A stretch of 64,000 nt of DNA from Basilea psittacipulmonis DSM 24701 (GCF_000743945.1 NZ_CP009238.1:1302001-1366000), one strand, 5' to 3'; positions 37,667 through 49,800 are shown, counted from the stretch's first letter. The notes: generated from the letters alone by a model not told the origin. A program made the numbers and translations.

Positions 37667-37702
37667 AGACGTTGTGCCCATAGCATAACGTCTTTTACTT
37701 TT
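37667..37702 (+). terminator. Weak terminator after mscS
   Basis: AGACGTT (37667-37673) pairs with AACGTCT (37687-37693) around a 13-base loop and is followed by TTTACTTTT. It ends directly at the mltB start codon and so occupies its ribosome-binding region. A seven-pair stem with a broken T-tract suggests partial read-through. Confidence 0.5.
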
Positions 37703-38668
37703 ATGAGAAAAACCTTATCCATTATCTTATTATCTTTAGGTCTTGTTGCGTGTGGAACGGCTCAACAAGCCTCCGTTCAAGATACTCAGCAAAGCACCAT
37801 TAAACCTTTTACCAACGCGGCACTATTTGTTCAAGATACCGCACAACAGTATCACATTGATCCCACTTTTGTGTCCAATGTTTTAAAAGAAGCACAGTTG
37901 AACGAAAAAGTCCAAGCTATTCTCACTCCCAAAGCGTCACAAAAACGTGCCCGACAAGATTGGAATCAATATCGCCGCAATGCACTGCATCCCTCACGTA
38001 TCAAAGACGGTATCGAATTTCTTCACGCACACCATGCCCAGCTTTCCAAAGCCGAACAAATCTATGGAGTACCTGCATCGATTATCGCCAGTATTATCGG
38101 GATAGAAACGCGTTATGGCAAGTATATGGGTAACTTCAAAACGTTAGACGCTTTATATACACTAAGTTTTTACTACCCCGATCCCAGCAGAGAAAATCGT
38201 ATTCTTATGTTTAGACAACAGCTAGCTGCATTGATTTACCTAGCTCACGAGGGGCGTATTGACTTAAACCGTACCTATGGTTCCTATGCAGGTGCCGTGG
38301 GTTACCCCCAATTTATGCCCTTGAGTATTTTAAATTATGCAGTGAATGAACAAGGTAATGCTCACGCAAAAATTGATTTAGATAATCATATTGACGATGC
38401 GATTATGTCTGTGGGCAATTATTTTAAAGCTCATGGTTGGGTAACGGGTATGCCTGTATTCATCGAACATTCTGGCCCAATTAGCGATGAAGAACTTCAA
38501 GCAAAAGGCTGGCGACGCGTTGTACTCAAAAACTATTCCAATCAAACAGAAGATGTTCGTATTGCCACCAAAAATTTTGATGTGATTCGTGCCTATAACC
38601 TCAGCGACTTCTACGCGACTTCTGTTGCAGATTTTGCCAAGATTTTGGAGACCTCTTATGGAAAATAA
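37703..38668 (+). CDS. mltB: Membrane-bound lytic murein transglycosylase B
   Basis: Lipoprotein that cleaves the glycan strands of peptidoglycan to form 1,6-anhydromuramic acid. Its 321 residues begin with a lipoprotein signal ending in LVAC (Cys17). The catalytic Glu135 is in IGIETRYGKYMG, and SYAGAVGYPQFMP and VGNYFKAHGW are typical of MltB. No clear ribosome binding site precedes the ATG, because a hairpin and T-rich sequence occupy that place. It overlaps the next gene by 11 bases. Confidence 0.93.
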   Translation: MRKTLSIILLSLGLVACGTAQQASVQDTQQSTIKPFTNAALFVQDTAQQYHIDPTFVSNVLKEAQLNEKVQAILTPKASQKRARQDWNQYRRNALHPSRIKDGIEFLHAHHAQLSKAEQIYGVPASIIASIIGIETRYGKYMGNFKTLDALYTLSFYYPDPSRENRILMFRQQLAALIYLAHEGRIDLNRTYGSYAGAVGYPQFMPLSILNYAVNEQGNAHAKIDLDNHIDDAIMSVGNYFKAHGWVTGMPVFIEHSGPISDEELQAKGWRRVVLKNYSNQTEDVRIATKNFDVIRAYNLSDFYATSVADFAKILETSYGK

Positions 38669-39362
38669 TATTCCTGCTAACATCGCCAATATACTTCATC
38701 GTATTGAAACCGCGGCCATTCATGCACAAAGGCAAGCAAACGAGATTCGCTTATTGATGGCCACGAAAACCGTTAGCCCTGACAGAATCAAAATAGCCTT
38801 GGCAACTGGACAAACCTTAATCGCTGAAAACAAGGTACAAGAAGTCAAAGAGAAGTTTGAGGCCCTTCAAGCTATCCCACATGAATCGCATTTTATCGGA
38901 CATTTACAAACAAATAAAATTAATGAGTTACTACGATATGACATCCAATGTATTCATTCCATGGATAGATTGGATTTAGCCAAAAAATTACAAACCCGTT
39001 TAGAAGCCCAAAACAAAACGATGTCCGTACTCATTCAAGTCAATACATCGGGAGAAGAAAGCAAATATGGCTGTTCGCCTCAAGACACCTTATCTTTGAT
39101 CAAAGAAATCCATCAAATGCCTTCTTTACAAATCAAAGGATTGATGACTATTGGTGCCAATACACAAGATGAACATACCGTTCGTCAATGCTTTCAGCTT
39201 CTTAAATCGTTACAAAACCAAGCTCAAGAGATGCTAGGAACGGCATTACCCGAGCTATCTATGGGTATGAGTGGCGATCTAGAACTTGCCATTGAGGAAG
39301 GTGCTACCATCATTCGCGTCGGCAGTGCGATTTTTGGACAACGTTCCTACACAAACGTCTAA
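38658..39362 (+). CDS. YggS-family pyridoxal phosphate homeostasis protein
   Basis: Single-domain TIM-barrel PLP-binding protein that balances cellular vitamin B6; it has no known enzymatic turnover. Its 234 residues have the PLP Lys37 in LLMATKTV, then HFIGHLQTNK, VNTSGEESKYGC, LMTIG and the phosphate site LSMGMSGDLELAIEEGATIIRVGSAIFG. The ATG at 38658 overlaps the mltB stop and has GGAG eight bases upstream; a longer in-frame start lies inside mltB. Confidence 0.94.
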   Translation: MENNIPANIANILHRIETAAIHAQRQANEIRLLMATKTVSPDRIKIALATGQTLIAENKVQEVKEKFEALQAIPHESHFIGHLQTNKINELLRYDIQCIHSMDRLDLAKKLQTRLEAQNKTMSVLIQVNTSGEESKYGCSPQDTLSLIKEIHQMPSLQIKGLMTIGANTQDEHTVRQCFQLLKSLQNQAQEMLGTALPELSMGMSGDLELAIEEGATIIRVGSAIFGQRSYTNV

Positions 39363-39416
39363 CGATTACTTATATAATATGTTTTTTTTGATTATTTTTA
39401 AGCAAAGGACCTCAAA

Positions 39417-40745
39417 ATGAGCCAACACCACTACACTACGAAGTCAAATGGGTTATTAGAGCGACTGTTTCATCTAAGCTCGCTCAATACCAATCCTAAA
39501 ACCGAGTTTATCGCTGGTTTAACGACGTTCCTTACCATGAGTTACATCATCATTGTCAATCCGCTCATCTTGGGTGATGCCGGCATGGATAAAGGTGCTG
39601 TGATGGTCGCCACATGTATTGCTGCAGCGATTGGATGCTTCATGATGGGATTGATCGCCAACTTTCCGATTGCACTTGCACCAGGGATGGGCTTAAATGC
39701 GTATTTTGCCTATAGCGTGGTTATTCACCAAGGCGTGAGTTGGCAAGTTGCTTTAGCAGCTGTTTTTTGCTCAGGTATTTTATTCCTGTTGCTAAACTTT
39801 TTTAAAATTCGTGAGGCCCTTGTTAATGCTATTCCAATGGCATTAAAAATGTCCATTACCGCTGGTATCGGCTTATTTTTGGCCCTTATCTCGCTTAAAA
39901 ATACAGGCATCATTATTCAAAACAACAATACACTAGTCGCCATGGGTGACTTATTTACTTATAAAACTGGTTTAGCTGCCTTGGGATTCTTGCTCATTAT
40001 CGTATTAGATCAGCTACGTATTAGAGGTGCTATTCTAATTTCTATCTTGTTTATCACGATAATTTCTGCCATTTTGGGTTACTCAGAGTTTCACGGCGTT
40101 GTGGGTGCCATCCCCTCGATTGCACCGACTTTCGCCCAATTAGACTTTAGTAATTTATTCCGCCCAGATATTGTTGCCATCATTTTTGTTTTCTTATTAG
40201 TGGATTTATTCGATAGTACTGGCACGTTGGTGGGGACTGCTCATCGTGCGGGTTTATTAGTAAACGGTAAATTACCTCGCTTAAAACGTGCTTTATTAGC
40301 CGACTCTACTGCTATTATTGCAGGTGGCGTGTTAGGAACCTCGTCAACCACTCCTTACATCGAATCTGCTTCTGGTGTGGCTGCAGGTGGACGTTCTGGC
40401 CTAACGGCTGTAGTGGTGGGTATTTTCATGCTAATTAGCTTGTTCTTTGCCCCAATCGTATCAAGTGTACCTGTTTACGCAACCGCTCCTGCCTTAGTTT
40501 ACGTAGGTATTTTGATGATGCAAAGTTTATTGCATATCGATTGGAAAGATATGACAGAAGCGGCACCTGCGTTCTTAACCATCTTCTTTATTCCATTTAC
40601 CTACTCTATTGCAGATGGTATTGCAGTAGGATTCATCAGCTACGCCGTCATTAAATTATGTACTGGCAAAGCTAAAACCGTTCCTTATATGGTATGGATT
40701 GTAGCCGCCATTTGGTTAGCAAAATTCTATTTCATTGGCGGTTAA
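39417..40745 (+). CDS. NCS2-family purine permease (AzgA/PbuG-like)
   Basis: Inner-membrane carrier for hypoxanthine, guanine or adenine, of 442 residues with about 12-14 membrane segments. Signatures of the AzgA branch are TEFIAGLTTFLTMSYIIIVNP near residue 29, ALAPGMGLNAYFAY near 85, FLLVDLFDSTGTLVGTA near 260, and GTSSTTPYIESASGVAAGGRSG near 305. AAGGA precedes the ATG by about nine bases. A strong terminator follows the stop. Confidence 0.92.
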   Translation: MSQHHYTTKSNGLLERLFHLSSLNTNPKTEFIAGLTTFLTMSYIIIVNPLILGDAGMDKGAVMVATCIAAAIGCFMMGLIANFPIALAPGMGLNAYFAYSVVIHQGVSWQVALAAVFCSGILFLLLNFFKIREALVNAIPMALKMSITAGIGLFLALISLKNTGIIIQNNNTLVAMGDLFTYKTGLAALGFLLIIVLDQLRIRGAILISILFITIISAILGYSEFHGVVGAIPSIAPTFAQLDFSNLFRPDIVAIIFVFLLVDLFDSTGTLVGTAHRAGLLVNGKLPRLKRALLADSTAIIAGGVLGTSSTTPYIESASGVAAGGRSGLTAVVVGIFMLISLFFAPIVSSVPVYATAPALVYVGILMMQSLLHIDWKDMTEAAPAFLTIFFIPFTYSIADGIAVGFISYAVIKLCTGKAKTVPYMVWIVAAIWLAKFYFIGG

Positions 40746-40770
40746 CCCCCTGACTCTTGTGAGTTTTTCA

Positions 40771-40804
40771 AAGCCTCTATCTCTCATGGATAGAGGCTTT
40801 TTTT
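40771..40804 (+). terminator. Rho-independent terminator of the purine permease, overlapping the cca end
   Basis: AAGCCTCTATC (40771-40781) pairs perfectly with GATAGAGGCTT (40789-40799) around a 7-base loop, followed by a run of seven T. The last codons and the stop of the convergent cca gene (40777) lie inside the hairpin. Confidence 0.92.
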
Positions 40805-41898
40805 AATACTTCTTCAATAACTCTCAATCTAGCCTGTTCAATGACGTGAGGAATATCCTTTTTTTCTACCTCCTTTAAAAGCGTAGAAATGGGAATATTG
40901 ATGATCGCGTCTCGACAAGACTGCCAAAACGTTTTTTGATGATTCAGTTTTAACAAAGACATCGTCTCTAAACATGCGGCGAAACGTTCTGGACGACGTA
41001 TGGCATCACATCCTAATAAAACAGACAAAGCTTGTGATGCCTGATTAGGTAGCATACTTAGCGATGGAGCATACCGTTGTAATAATCTGGCCAAATCATA
41101 ACAATCATGAGGCAGTTTCAATACTGCATTTAATACGTCCAAATCCGCCTGATACGCTACCATGGCAAATCTTTTATTCAAGTCCACCGCGTCCGATAAA
41201 CCATCTAACAACTGGCAGTTTAATAGTTGTCCGCCAAAGATAATATCCGCTGCCCCTACTGCCTCTAAAACAGACCACATTCTACTAGGTTGTGTTTGCA
41301 ACAGTCCTCGTGAAACTTCTTTCCAAACACGTTCTGCTTGCAAGGCATTTACCTCACCTGAATGCACCATTTGTTCACAAAGTGCCTGTGTTTCTGGACT
41401 TAACTCAAAATCTGAAAACTTAGCTGCAAATCTAGATAATCTCAATATTCTCACGGGATCTTCAACAAATGCAGGCCCGACATGCTTTAACACTTTTTTT
41501 GATAAATCTTCGCGACCATGAAAAGGGTCATGAATTCTACCTTGACGGTCAACTGCTATCGCATTAATCGTTAAGTCTCGTCGCGATAAATCTTGTTCTA
41601 AAGTGACATCTTGTCCTGCATAGAATTGAAACCCTTTATATCCCAAAGCCGTTTTTCGCTCCGTTCTTGCCAAAGCATATTCTTCTTTCGTCATGGGATG
41701 CAAAAAAACTGGAAAATCAGCTCCTACTGGGATAAACCCCCTAGATTGCATGTCTTGAGGTGTACTTCCCACCACTAACCAATCTTTATCGCCCAAATCT
41801 TGACCTAATAAAAAATCTCTTACTGCCCCTCCCACCAAGTAGAGATTCAGCCCTTTTGTGTATTCGTCCTCTTTAGGCAATAACGATTTAACATCCAT
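40777..41898 (-). CDS. cca: CCA tRNA nucleotidyltransferase
   Basis: Adds or repairs the 3' CCA end of tRNAs without a template. Its 373 residues contain the class II nucleotidyltransferase motif YLVGGAVRDFLLG near 20-32, the metal-binding DKDW near 38, and RRDLTINAIA plus RILRLSRFAAKF. It is shorter than the E. coli enzyme (412) and its C-terminal part lacks a clear HD phosphohydrolase motif, so it may be only a transferase. Convergent with the permease gene; its stop codon lies in that gene's terminator. Confidence 0.94.
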   Translation of the reverse strand: MDVKSLLPKEDEYTKGLNLYLVGGAVRDFLLGQDLGDKDWLVVGSTPQDMQSRGFIPVGADFPVFLHPMTKEEYALARTERKTALGYKGFQFYAGQDVTLEQDLSRRDLTINAIAVDRQGRIHDPFHGREDLSKKVLKHVGPAFVEDPVRILRLSRFAAKFSDFELSPETQALCEQMVHSGEVNALQAERVWKEVSRGLLQTQPSRMWSVLEAVGAADIIFGGQLLNCQLLDGLSDAVDLNKRFAMVAYQADLDVLNAVLKLPHDCYDLARLLQRYAPSLSMLPNQASQALSVLLGCDAIRRPERFAACLETMSLLKLNHQKTFWQSCRDAIINIPISTLLKEVEKKDIPHVIEQARLRVIEEVLKKASIHER

Positions 41899-42239
41899 CT
41901 TTAATATCTTTTCAATCTATCAAAAAAACTGTTTAGAAATTTTTCTATACGACTTTTACACCTTAATCAACAACATTTTAATCGATCAACACATCATATT
42001 CTTTGACTGCACCTATCGTCCCACTACCACCGTTTATTCGGTAATTTTAGCCCCTATCAGAAAATCCAACTCCATGTATTCATCACACTGACGAAACCTA
42101 CCATAGAACGATCGGTTTTTTACACTTGATTGTCAGGCAAATAAATTATTTAAAACTCATTTTTTATTATAGTGTTTTTAATCATCGCCAAAGTAGTATG
42201 ATATGTAGTTAACAGCATTTAAGCCACTTTTAGGTATTC
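41899..42239. other. Divergent gap of 341 bp upstream of fau
   Basis: Divergent promoter region for cca and fau. TATGAT near 42197 is a possible -10 for fau, but the -35 is poor. In gammaproteobacteria 6S RNA lies upstream of the fau homologue ygfA; the sequence here shows no long complementary arms with a central bubble, so 6S RNA is not called. No repeats. Confidence 0.4.
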
Positions 42240-42806
42240 ATGATGAACATTAGAAAAGAATTAATAAGCAAACGTCAGTCGTTAAGCCACGATTATCGTT
42301 CTCATGCTTCTGAATTGATTGCTCAAAAAGCATTAGATATCCTTAAAAAACTTCCAAAAGGAACATTGATCGGGCTATTTTACCCATTGGGAGAAGAAGT
42401 CGATACGAAAAACTTAATCACCACATTAAATCAATTGGGCTATGTTACTTGCTTGCCTGTTACGGTTTCCAACCAACCTCTAGAATTTTACCGTTGGCAT
42501 CCTGAATTACCTTTAGAGGCTGATAATTTCGGGGTAATGATTCCCAAAGATCGCACAGAAAAAGTTTATCCCCAAGTATTTATCACGCCATTACTGGGTT
42601 TCTCCATAAAAGGCGATCGAATTGGTTATGGAAAAGGTTATTACGATCGCACCTTTCATGCGTTCCAAAAAATCCATCCTAACCTTAGAAAAATCGCTGT
42701 TGCGTTTGATATTCAGGAATTACCTGCCGATTATCAGGCCCAAGCACATGATGTTCCAATGGATATGGTGATCACTGAAAGTCGTTTGATAACGATACAC
42801 GAATAA
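42240..42806 (+). CDS. fau: 5-formyltetrahydrofolate cyclo-ligase
   Basis: ATP-dependent conversion of 5-formyl-THF to 5,10-methenyl-THF, recycling folate. Its 188 residues begin with RKELISKRQSL and carry the family motif GDRIGYGKGYYDRTF near 126-140. Two overlapping ATG codons, 42240 and 42243, are both possible starts; no strong ribosome binding site is seen. The gene corresponds to E. coli ygfA. Confidence 0.92.
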   Translation: MMNIRKELISKRQSLSHDYRSHASELIAQKALDILKKLPKGTLIGLFYPLGEEVDTKNLITTLNQLGYVTCLPVTVSNQPLEFYRWHPELPLEADNFGVMIPKDRTEKVYPQVFITPLLGFSIKGDRIGYGKGYYDRTFHAFQKIHPNLRKIAVAFDIQELPADYQAQAHDVPMDMVITESRLITIHE

Positions 42807-42983
42807 AAATCTTTATTCACTGCATTCTTCTTTCACATCTACCCATTCATTCACGCTTTTTAATATCGCCATTATCTATAGTAAAATAGGTCGTCTTAAT
42901 CAAATGGCACACTGATTAATCATCTATATCATTCCAACCATTTGGTTAAATCATCTAAATAACCCTTTGATAAGGAGAATCCT

Positions 42984-43481
42984 ATGAGTCAAGTAACATT
43001 AGGTGGACAAGGCATCGAAGTAAAAGGAACATTCCCTCAAGTTGGCGATGTACTTAACCATTTAACATTTACAAATAAAGAATTAGCTGACATCGGCTTG
43101 GATGCTTATGCTGGCAAACGTAAAGTATTAAATATTTTCCCAAGTATTGATACCGCTGTTTGTGCAACGTCAGTACGTCATTTCAATGCCGATGCAGCGA
43201 ATTTAAACAATACCGTTGTCCTTTGCATTTCAGCCGACTTGCCTTTTGCACAAAGCCGTTTTTGTGGTGCAGAGGGATTAAAAAACGTTGAAACATTATC
43301 AACATTCCGTCATCACGAAGTTCATGAGGCATTAGGAGTGGCAATTACTTCTAGTATTTTAGCGGGTCTCACTGCTCGTGCCGTTATCGTTTTAGATGAA
43401 AGCAACAAAGTTATTTACAGCGAATTAGTTTCTGAAATCAAAAACGAACCTAATTACGAAGCTGCTTTACGTTCACTTTAA
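42984..43481 (+). CDS. tpx: Thiol peroxidase
   Basis: Atypical 2-Cys peroxiredoxin that reduces peroxides, with electrons from thioredoxin. Its 165 residues include the peroxidatic Cys60 in [11 protein letters not shown] and the resolving Cys94 in QSRFCGAEG, both conserved in Tpx. AAGGAGA lies seven bases before the ATG. A hairpin at 43492-43525 follows. It is monocistronic; the gene stands between fau and the adhesin locus. Confidence 0.96.
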   Translation: MSQVTLGGQGIEVKGTFPQVGDVLNHLTFTNKELADIGLDAYAGKRKVLNIFPSIDTAVCATSVRHFNADAANLNNTVVLCISADLPFAQSRFCGAEGLKNVETLSTFRHHEVHEALGVAITSSILAGLTARAVIVLDESNKVIYSELVSEIKNEPNYEAALRSL

Positions 43482-43491
43482 TAAATCAACT

Positions 43492-43525
43492 CCACTCCTA
43501 TTTATCTTTGAATCGATAGGAGTGG
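43492..43525 (+). terminator. Hairpin after tpx
   Basis: CCACTCCTAT (43492-43501) pairs perfectly with ATAGGAGTGG (43516-43525) around a 14-base loop, 11 bases after the tpx stop. No T-tract follows, so it may protect the mRNA end more than terminate transcription. Confidence 0.6.
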
Positions 43526-43792
43526 CCTCTCAAACCATCCTCCATACCATTCGTGTGCGTTGGCTAAGCATTAGAACATGATATGAATACCCGATGCTAA
43601 AACGTTAACATCGATATAAGCTGTAATGCCCGTTACATCACCTGTTATCGAATCCTCTTAGTCTATTCGGAATGATCTTAACATTTAAACACACAAAAAA
43701 TTAAAAATCTTCTGCATAATCTAAGAAATTGATACTGAAGTATGGCATAGAATTACGGGAATTTAAGTTTTTACCACCTTTCCTGAACCACC

Positions 43793-43833
43793 CAAAAAAA
43801 ATACCGATCGCATCAGCAATTGACAACGATCGG
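43793..43833 (-). terminator. Rho-independent terminator of the giant adhesin
   Basis: CCGATCG (43804-43810) pairs with CGATCGG (43827-43833) around a 16-base loop. On the minus strand it is followed by TATTTTTTTT. It lies 29 bases after the adhesin stop codon. Confidence 0.8.
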
Positions 43834-43861
43834 AATATTTGGCAATAGTCTATATTAAGTT

Positions 43862-46800
43862 TTACCAACGGAAAGTAACTCCTACTGATGTTGATAAATC
43901 ACCATTTGAATTTACAGCGCCGGTAACTCTCATCGCTACTTTACCTGTTTTTGATAATCGTGAGAAACCTACCGCCATTGCATTTTCTCCTCTATAATTA
44001 GCGGCTCCCATAGCTATAGTCGAAGTACCTGGATGCACGGAAGACTGCAAGTTAGTGGAAGCCAAAGCACTTGCTACATTAGCACGTACTTCTTTTTGTA
44101 AATCCTTAATTGCTGTCTCGTAATTATTCTGCATCGCTTGTAACTGTTTCATGTTCACAACATCTGTTTCAGCCAACGCATTACCTACATTTTGAATACG
44201 ATTGCCTCCGTTATTCAAGCCTGCATCGGTTAAACTCACATTAAGAGTAGGATCGGCATCTGATGGATCAATCATTATGCCTGATGACGTCAAATGAATA
44301 GTAGCATTTTGATCGTCACCTTTAAGCACGATACTGCCTGCACCGGTTGTCTTATCAGAAGATATGACAACACCATCTTGTCCGTTTGAACCATGTATCA
44401 CAATCGACCCTGAGTTATCATCCGTGCTATTGGAATCACTACCCTTATCATGAACAATCGTCACCGTACCACCAGTCGGTATATTACCTTTTTCGGTCTT
44501 ATTACCCACTGTAATCGATTCTTCAGCAGTTAGATCCGTGCCTGTCATATTATCAGCTAGTTTTATGATCAAATTACCATCTTGATCCATTTCTGTCAAA
44601 ATATTATCAGCACTATATTCAGATTCATCGATAGCGGAATCACCTATATTCGGATCACCTTTAATACGAATCGTAGAACCTAAGGCAAAGGTCTTTTCTG
44701 TGACCCCAGAAGATCCTACTGACTCATCTGCCGATATGGTTAAGCCAGATTGGGCAACAGCCTGTAAATCAGCAATATTAACTGCTTTGTTTAGATCATC
44801 ACCACTACTACCTAATAGACCTGACGTACCATCTAAATTAGATCCAGCAACAGTTTGACGAGCAGCTTGGATGACGTCAGCCGGATCAGTCGAAGTAGCG
44901 ACCACGTGTTCAATACCATTAGCCACATTCGTCAACTGCATAGGATCTTTTAAAGCGACTTTGACTGCTACGTCATCTACCTTAGTACCTGATCCATCAG
45001 CCTGAGTATTATAAGTATCACCTACTTTATAAACTGGTATTAATGAACCGTCATCTTGTTCCACTACAAAATGAGCAGGGAAGTTCTTATTCGCCACCAC
45101 ATCATTAAGCAGAGACTCTTGATTAGCACTAATCGTTACCGTATTAGTAGTCGCATCAGCACTAAGTTTAATGCCTTTCCCCTCTTTCAAGGTCAATACT
45201 GAATTTGCAGGGTTAATTACCTCACCATTATTCGTCACGGTACCTTGATAATGCACTTTGCCATCATCCACTTGAGCCACTTTCACCGTCCAACCAGTGT
45301 CTTGTGCGTCTTTCACATCCTTAATCTGCTTGGTCAATGTACCCGCTTGCTCCTCTAGCTGGTCATAGGTTTGTGTTAAGTCAGCGACTTGCTTATCCAA
45401 ATACTCAAGATTCGCTACACTATTAGGATCATCTGACATTTTCACATTCTGCAAACGCTTTCCTGCATTATCCAAACCTTGAACGGTTAACGACGGTCCT
45501 TTCGTACTATCTGTCTGATCAGATGGTGTAGTCGCTAACTGTATGCCCTCTTTAGTGACCGTCACTTCTGATAAGCTACCGTCATCTTGAGTATTTTTAA
45601 AGCTTGCCGAATTTAGGTTTTCTAACTCTTTTGACAAAGCAATCAATAAGCTTCTTTCTGCCTGAGCATCTTTTGTAACAACGATATTACCATCAGCGGT
45701 ATGATCATCATCTAATTCAGTCATCGTTTCACCCGCAGCCACATAGCCACGAACTGCTAGTGCAGTGCCTAACATGCGATGAACGGATCCGGTGTTACCA
45801 TTAAAATCCATGCCTGCCTGTGCCAAAGCTTGTAAATCAGCCACCGTTGCTACTTTTGTCAAATCGCTATCACTCATTGACAATAAACCATTTGTGCCGG
45901 CAATAGCTTGTTTTGCATCATTTTCAGAAATAGGTTTACCTGTTGTCGGTAACCCTAACCCACTAGCGATATTTCTTAATAAAATCGGTGTTGTGGTCTG
46001 TCCATCCGTATTTACCGCAGAAAGAATGATTTGATCTTTGGCAATGGCATCACCGGATGTTTTACCGTCTTTCAACTGACTATTTTCTGTGTCACTAGGA
46101 CGGTAGTAATCATCACCAATTTTCACAAGTCGCTCACCATCAGGAGCGGTATAGACAATATTACCTGCCAAACCATTTCGTAACGAAGTAATCAAATTAC
46201 CTGATCTACCATCCTGACCATCTTTAGCAGAGATATTCTGACCGGCAAGATTACTGTTGGTATCATCACCTTTTATCTGTTTTCTCACTACTTCATATTG
46301 GGATACATTGATCGCATCACCTTCTTCTTTACCCTCAGCAATACCTTTGATCTCAACAGGTTCTCCATTTTCATCAGCTAATTTCAAAGCACCATCATCC
46401 AAGACCGTCAAATCTATATGTTCATCGGGTGAACCAACTTGGTAAGATTCCGAGGTCACACTAGATAAGCCTGTTAAATCTTTTGATAATTGGATAGTCA
46501 AGTTTTTATCATCAGCTTTAACATACAGATTATTTGTTGCTGTATCTCCAGTTACCGTACCCTCGCCCTGAATAGACAAATCACCACCCAAAGTCACCGG
46601 TACTGTTGTCGTTGTGTCATTACCAGTAAAGTTCAATCCTGACGTTGCGACAGCCTTTAAATCAGCCAATGATACTAATTGATCAAAGTCTTCATCCGTC
46701 ATGGTTAATAAAAGGGTGACTGCTTGTGTTACTTCATCAACCGTCAAAGGCTGATCACCCGTACTAATGCCCAAAGCTGTCGCCACATTTGACAAGGTTT

Positions 46801-49800
46801 CTGGTGTGATGGTTGTGCCATCAGTAGCCACAGCAGATAACACCACTTTATCATCAGCAACCTCTGAAGCGCCTGAAATAGGAACACCTTGATTCACTTC
46901 TGTAGCTTTGTAGAATTTCTCGCCAACCTTACTTAAGCGATTACCCTCTGAATCTGTATAAACAACCGTTCCGCCTAATCCTTGACGTAATGCCAAGATC
47001 TGTTGGGATGCTGACTGTCCATTTAGACCATCTTTACCTGCTGCAGAATGCTCAGCAGGCGTTTCTGGAGTATCAGACCCAACCACCAGTTTTTTCACAT
47101 CATCAAAGTTCTGACGATTGATTAAATCTGTAACGTTTTGTGCATCAGCAATATTATTTAACGTCACAGTTGAGGAACCATCATTGCCCGTCAATTTTAA
47201 AGTACCTTTATCTGATGATAGACTAATTTTATCGTCAGATGTACCGAGGTTAAACTGTTGAGTTGATGAAATGGTATCTAACCCTGTCAACTGATCAGCT
47301 AATTTAATTAGTATGGTTTGATTATCTGAATTCGCATCCACCACAATATTATTCGCAGCCGTTGCTGTACCTAAATCAGCACCACCTAATAAATTCAATG
47401 TCGTACCCAACGCACGATTCACCGCCTGATCCTGATGATCCACAAAACTTAAACCTGCGATCGCTAAGGCTTGTAAGTCACCGGTGTTCACTGCTTGATT
47501 AAAATGAGTCGCTGTTAATAAGCCACCTTGACCATCTTTATCGCTACCAGCCATCAACTGACGAGCTTCTTCTGTGCTAATTGGTGCATTCAAAGTATTG
47601 GATTTACGCCCAATTCCACTGGCAATATTCGATATAACAATATCATCCGTTGTTGTTCCAGTAGCATTGACCGCAGAAATCACGATATTTGACGTATCAA
47701 CTTGATCACCTTTCGAACCATTTTCTTGAAGATGATAGTAATTCTCACCTTCCTTAACTAAACGTTGACCATTTGAGTCGGTATAAACAACGGATCCCGA
47801 AGTACCGTCACGTAAGGCAAGAACCTGATCTGATAATGATGAGGTACGCTTACCATTCAGACCATTTAAACCATCTTGAGTAGCAACAGGACCCATTTGT
47901 TCTGCAGTCACTGTGCTTGAATCCCTACCCACCAAGGCTTGCAATTCTCTTAATTGCTTCATATTAATCGCACTTGAAGGATCTGTTGCATCGGCCAAGT
48001 TAGTAATCTTAATAGGCCCACCATTTGCATCTGATAGTTTTAAAGCGCCATCAGGAGTTTTCTCCAACTGAATATTACCAACCTTAAAGCTATTAGCTTG
48101 AACGTCTTTCAGATTACTCAACGTACTGGCCAATTTCACGGTTAAGGTGTCACCAGATGAGGCAATAACACCGATATTCTGACCGCTAGACAAATCACTT
48201 GCCCCACCAGAGAAAGCAATTTCCTGCGTTAATGCTTTCACCAAACTACCCTCGTCCGTGACAAAAGTAAATGAACCCAAAGCATCACGCCATTTATCTG
48301 CATCGATATTAGATGCATCTGTTTTCACATAATTGACCAATTCGCTATCAAGATTACCACTTGAAGTGCTAGAAGCTTGTTCTATCAACTGTTTAGTCGC
48401 ATCAATCACATCTTTTGCGGTTACCAAACCATCTTTATCAGCAGTAACCGTTGAATCATTTACGGTTAACTGACCTTTTTTGACGGTATAAGTAACGATA
48501 TGGCCATCTGTATTATTCGGGGTCAAAGTAACGGTTGTATAGTTACCATCTTCTACCGTCACTGTCTTACCTGAGTGAATCGTACCGGCGGACTTACTAG
48601 TACCGTGTGAACCCTGAATATTCCACCCTTTGCTTGCCAAATCGTAAGCTTCTTTGACCGCACCTCGAGTAGCCAACCTGTCGTCCTCACCATAATCAGC
48701 CGATGTGGCACTCGTGCGATTTTCTAAACCAGAAACCGATTGGATACCTTTTAGATCGCTAGCCAGATCATAGCTAATACCCGTACTATCCACGGTAACG
48801 TTCAAATTATTATCCGTAGTATTCGGTGTTTCTGATGTATCAAATACCAATCCCTCTGACAAAGTGGTCGTTTTCTCTTCATCATCAGTTGATACTTTAT
48901 ACGCAAGCGTTGCATCATGTTTAAAGTTCTGTAAACGTTTGTTTAATGTATCATTGATCGTTGATGTCCAATCTTTGGTTTCAACCAAATAAGTATCAGG
49001 ATCATTCGCATCAGACGTTACAGTCACATTATCGCCTGCTTTTATAATTGTTTTCTGCTTAGCGGATTCATACACTTCTTCGATGGCATCATTAATATTA
49101 TTTGCATTAGTACCTGCAAACTGATCGGTATCTAATGTACCATCTGTTTTCTTAGAAACGCCTACGATCGTTGCCATGTCACCCTTTACCTGATCTAACT
49201 GGCTGTAATTAATCAAAGCCGTATCGTCAGATACATTACCCGCTGCAATATTTGTTAATTTGACAAAATCACCATCGCCTAATACCAAGCTGTTGTCAGA
49301 TGTTTTCAACGTAATATTGTCTGTACCACTGCCTAAAGCGACGGTCTGCGTACCTAATGCACCGAGTCCTTTCACATCTTTGGCTAGTTGTATATTCAAT
49401 TTACCCTGTGAGGCAGTGACTTTAATGTTATCTGTGTCACTGGTGCTAAGCGCATTTGATCCACCCGTTACCTTAATCGTACTATTAAGTTTTTGTGTGG
49501 TACTGCCTATATCGCCTGTAAAGGTAATACCTCCCAAGACATCACGCCAATTTTCAAGAGTGCTATTAATATTGCTAGCATTCGCATTTGCCAAATTATT
49601 GATTTTTTCTGTAACGTTATCCGGAATATTCTGAAGACTAGTCGCTTTGTCACCAAAACTTAAAACAATATTACCGTTAGCATCGCCTGTTGCCAAAATA
49701 CTCTTGGCTTGACCATTAGCATCGGTGGCTCCTGCAATCGTCAATGTATCTTTGTTTAGAACCATTGACTTCGCATTTTCATAAGTCGCCTCTTTATTAT

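Larger units (their letters stand above)
43482..43861. other. Convergent gap of 380 bp
   Basis: Lies between tpx and the adhesin gene. It holds the tpx hairpin near its left end and the adhesin terminator near its right end. The middle 250 bases show no gene, repeat or promoter. Confidence 0.5.

Noticed and set aside
41899..42239. 6S RNA upstream of fau
   Set aside because: The gene context is suggestive, but no closing stem with a large central bubble could be traced.
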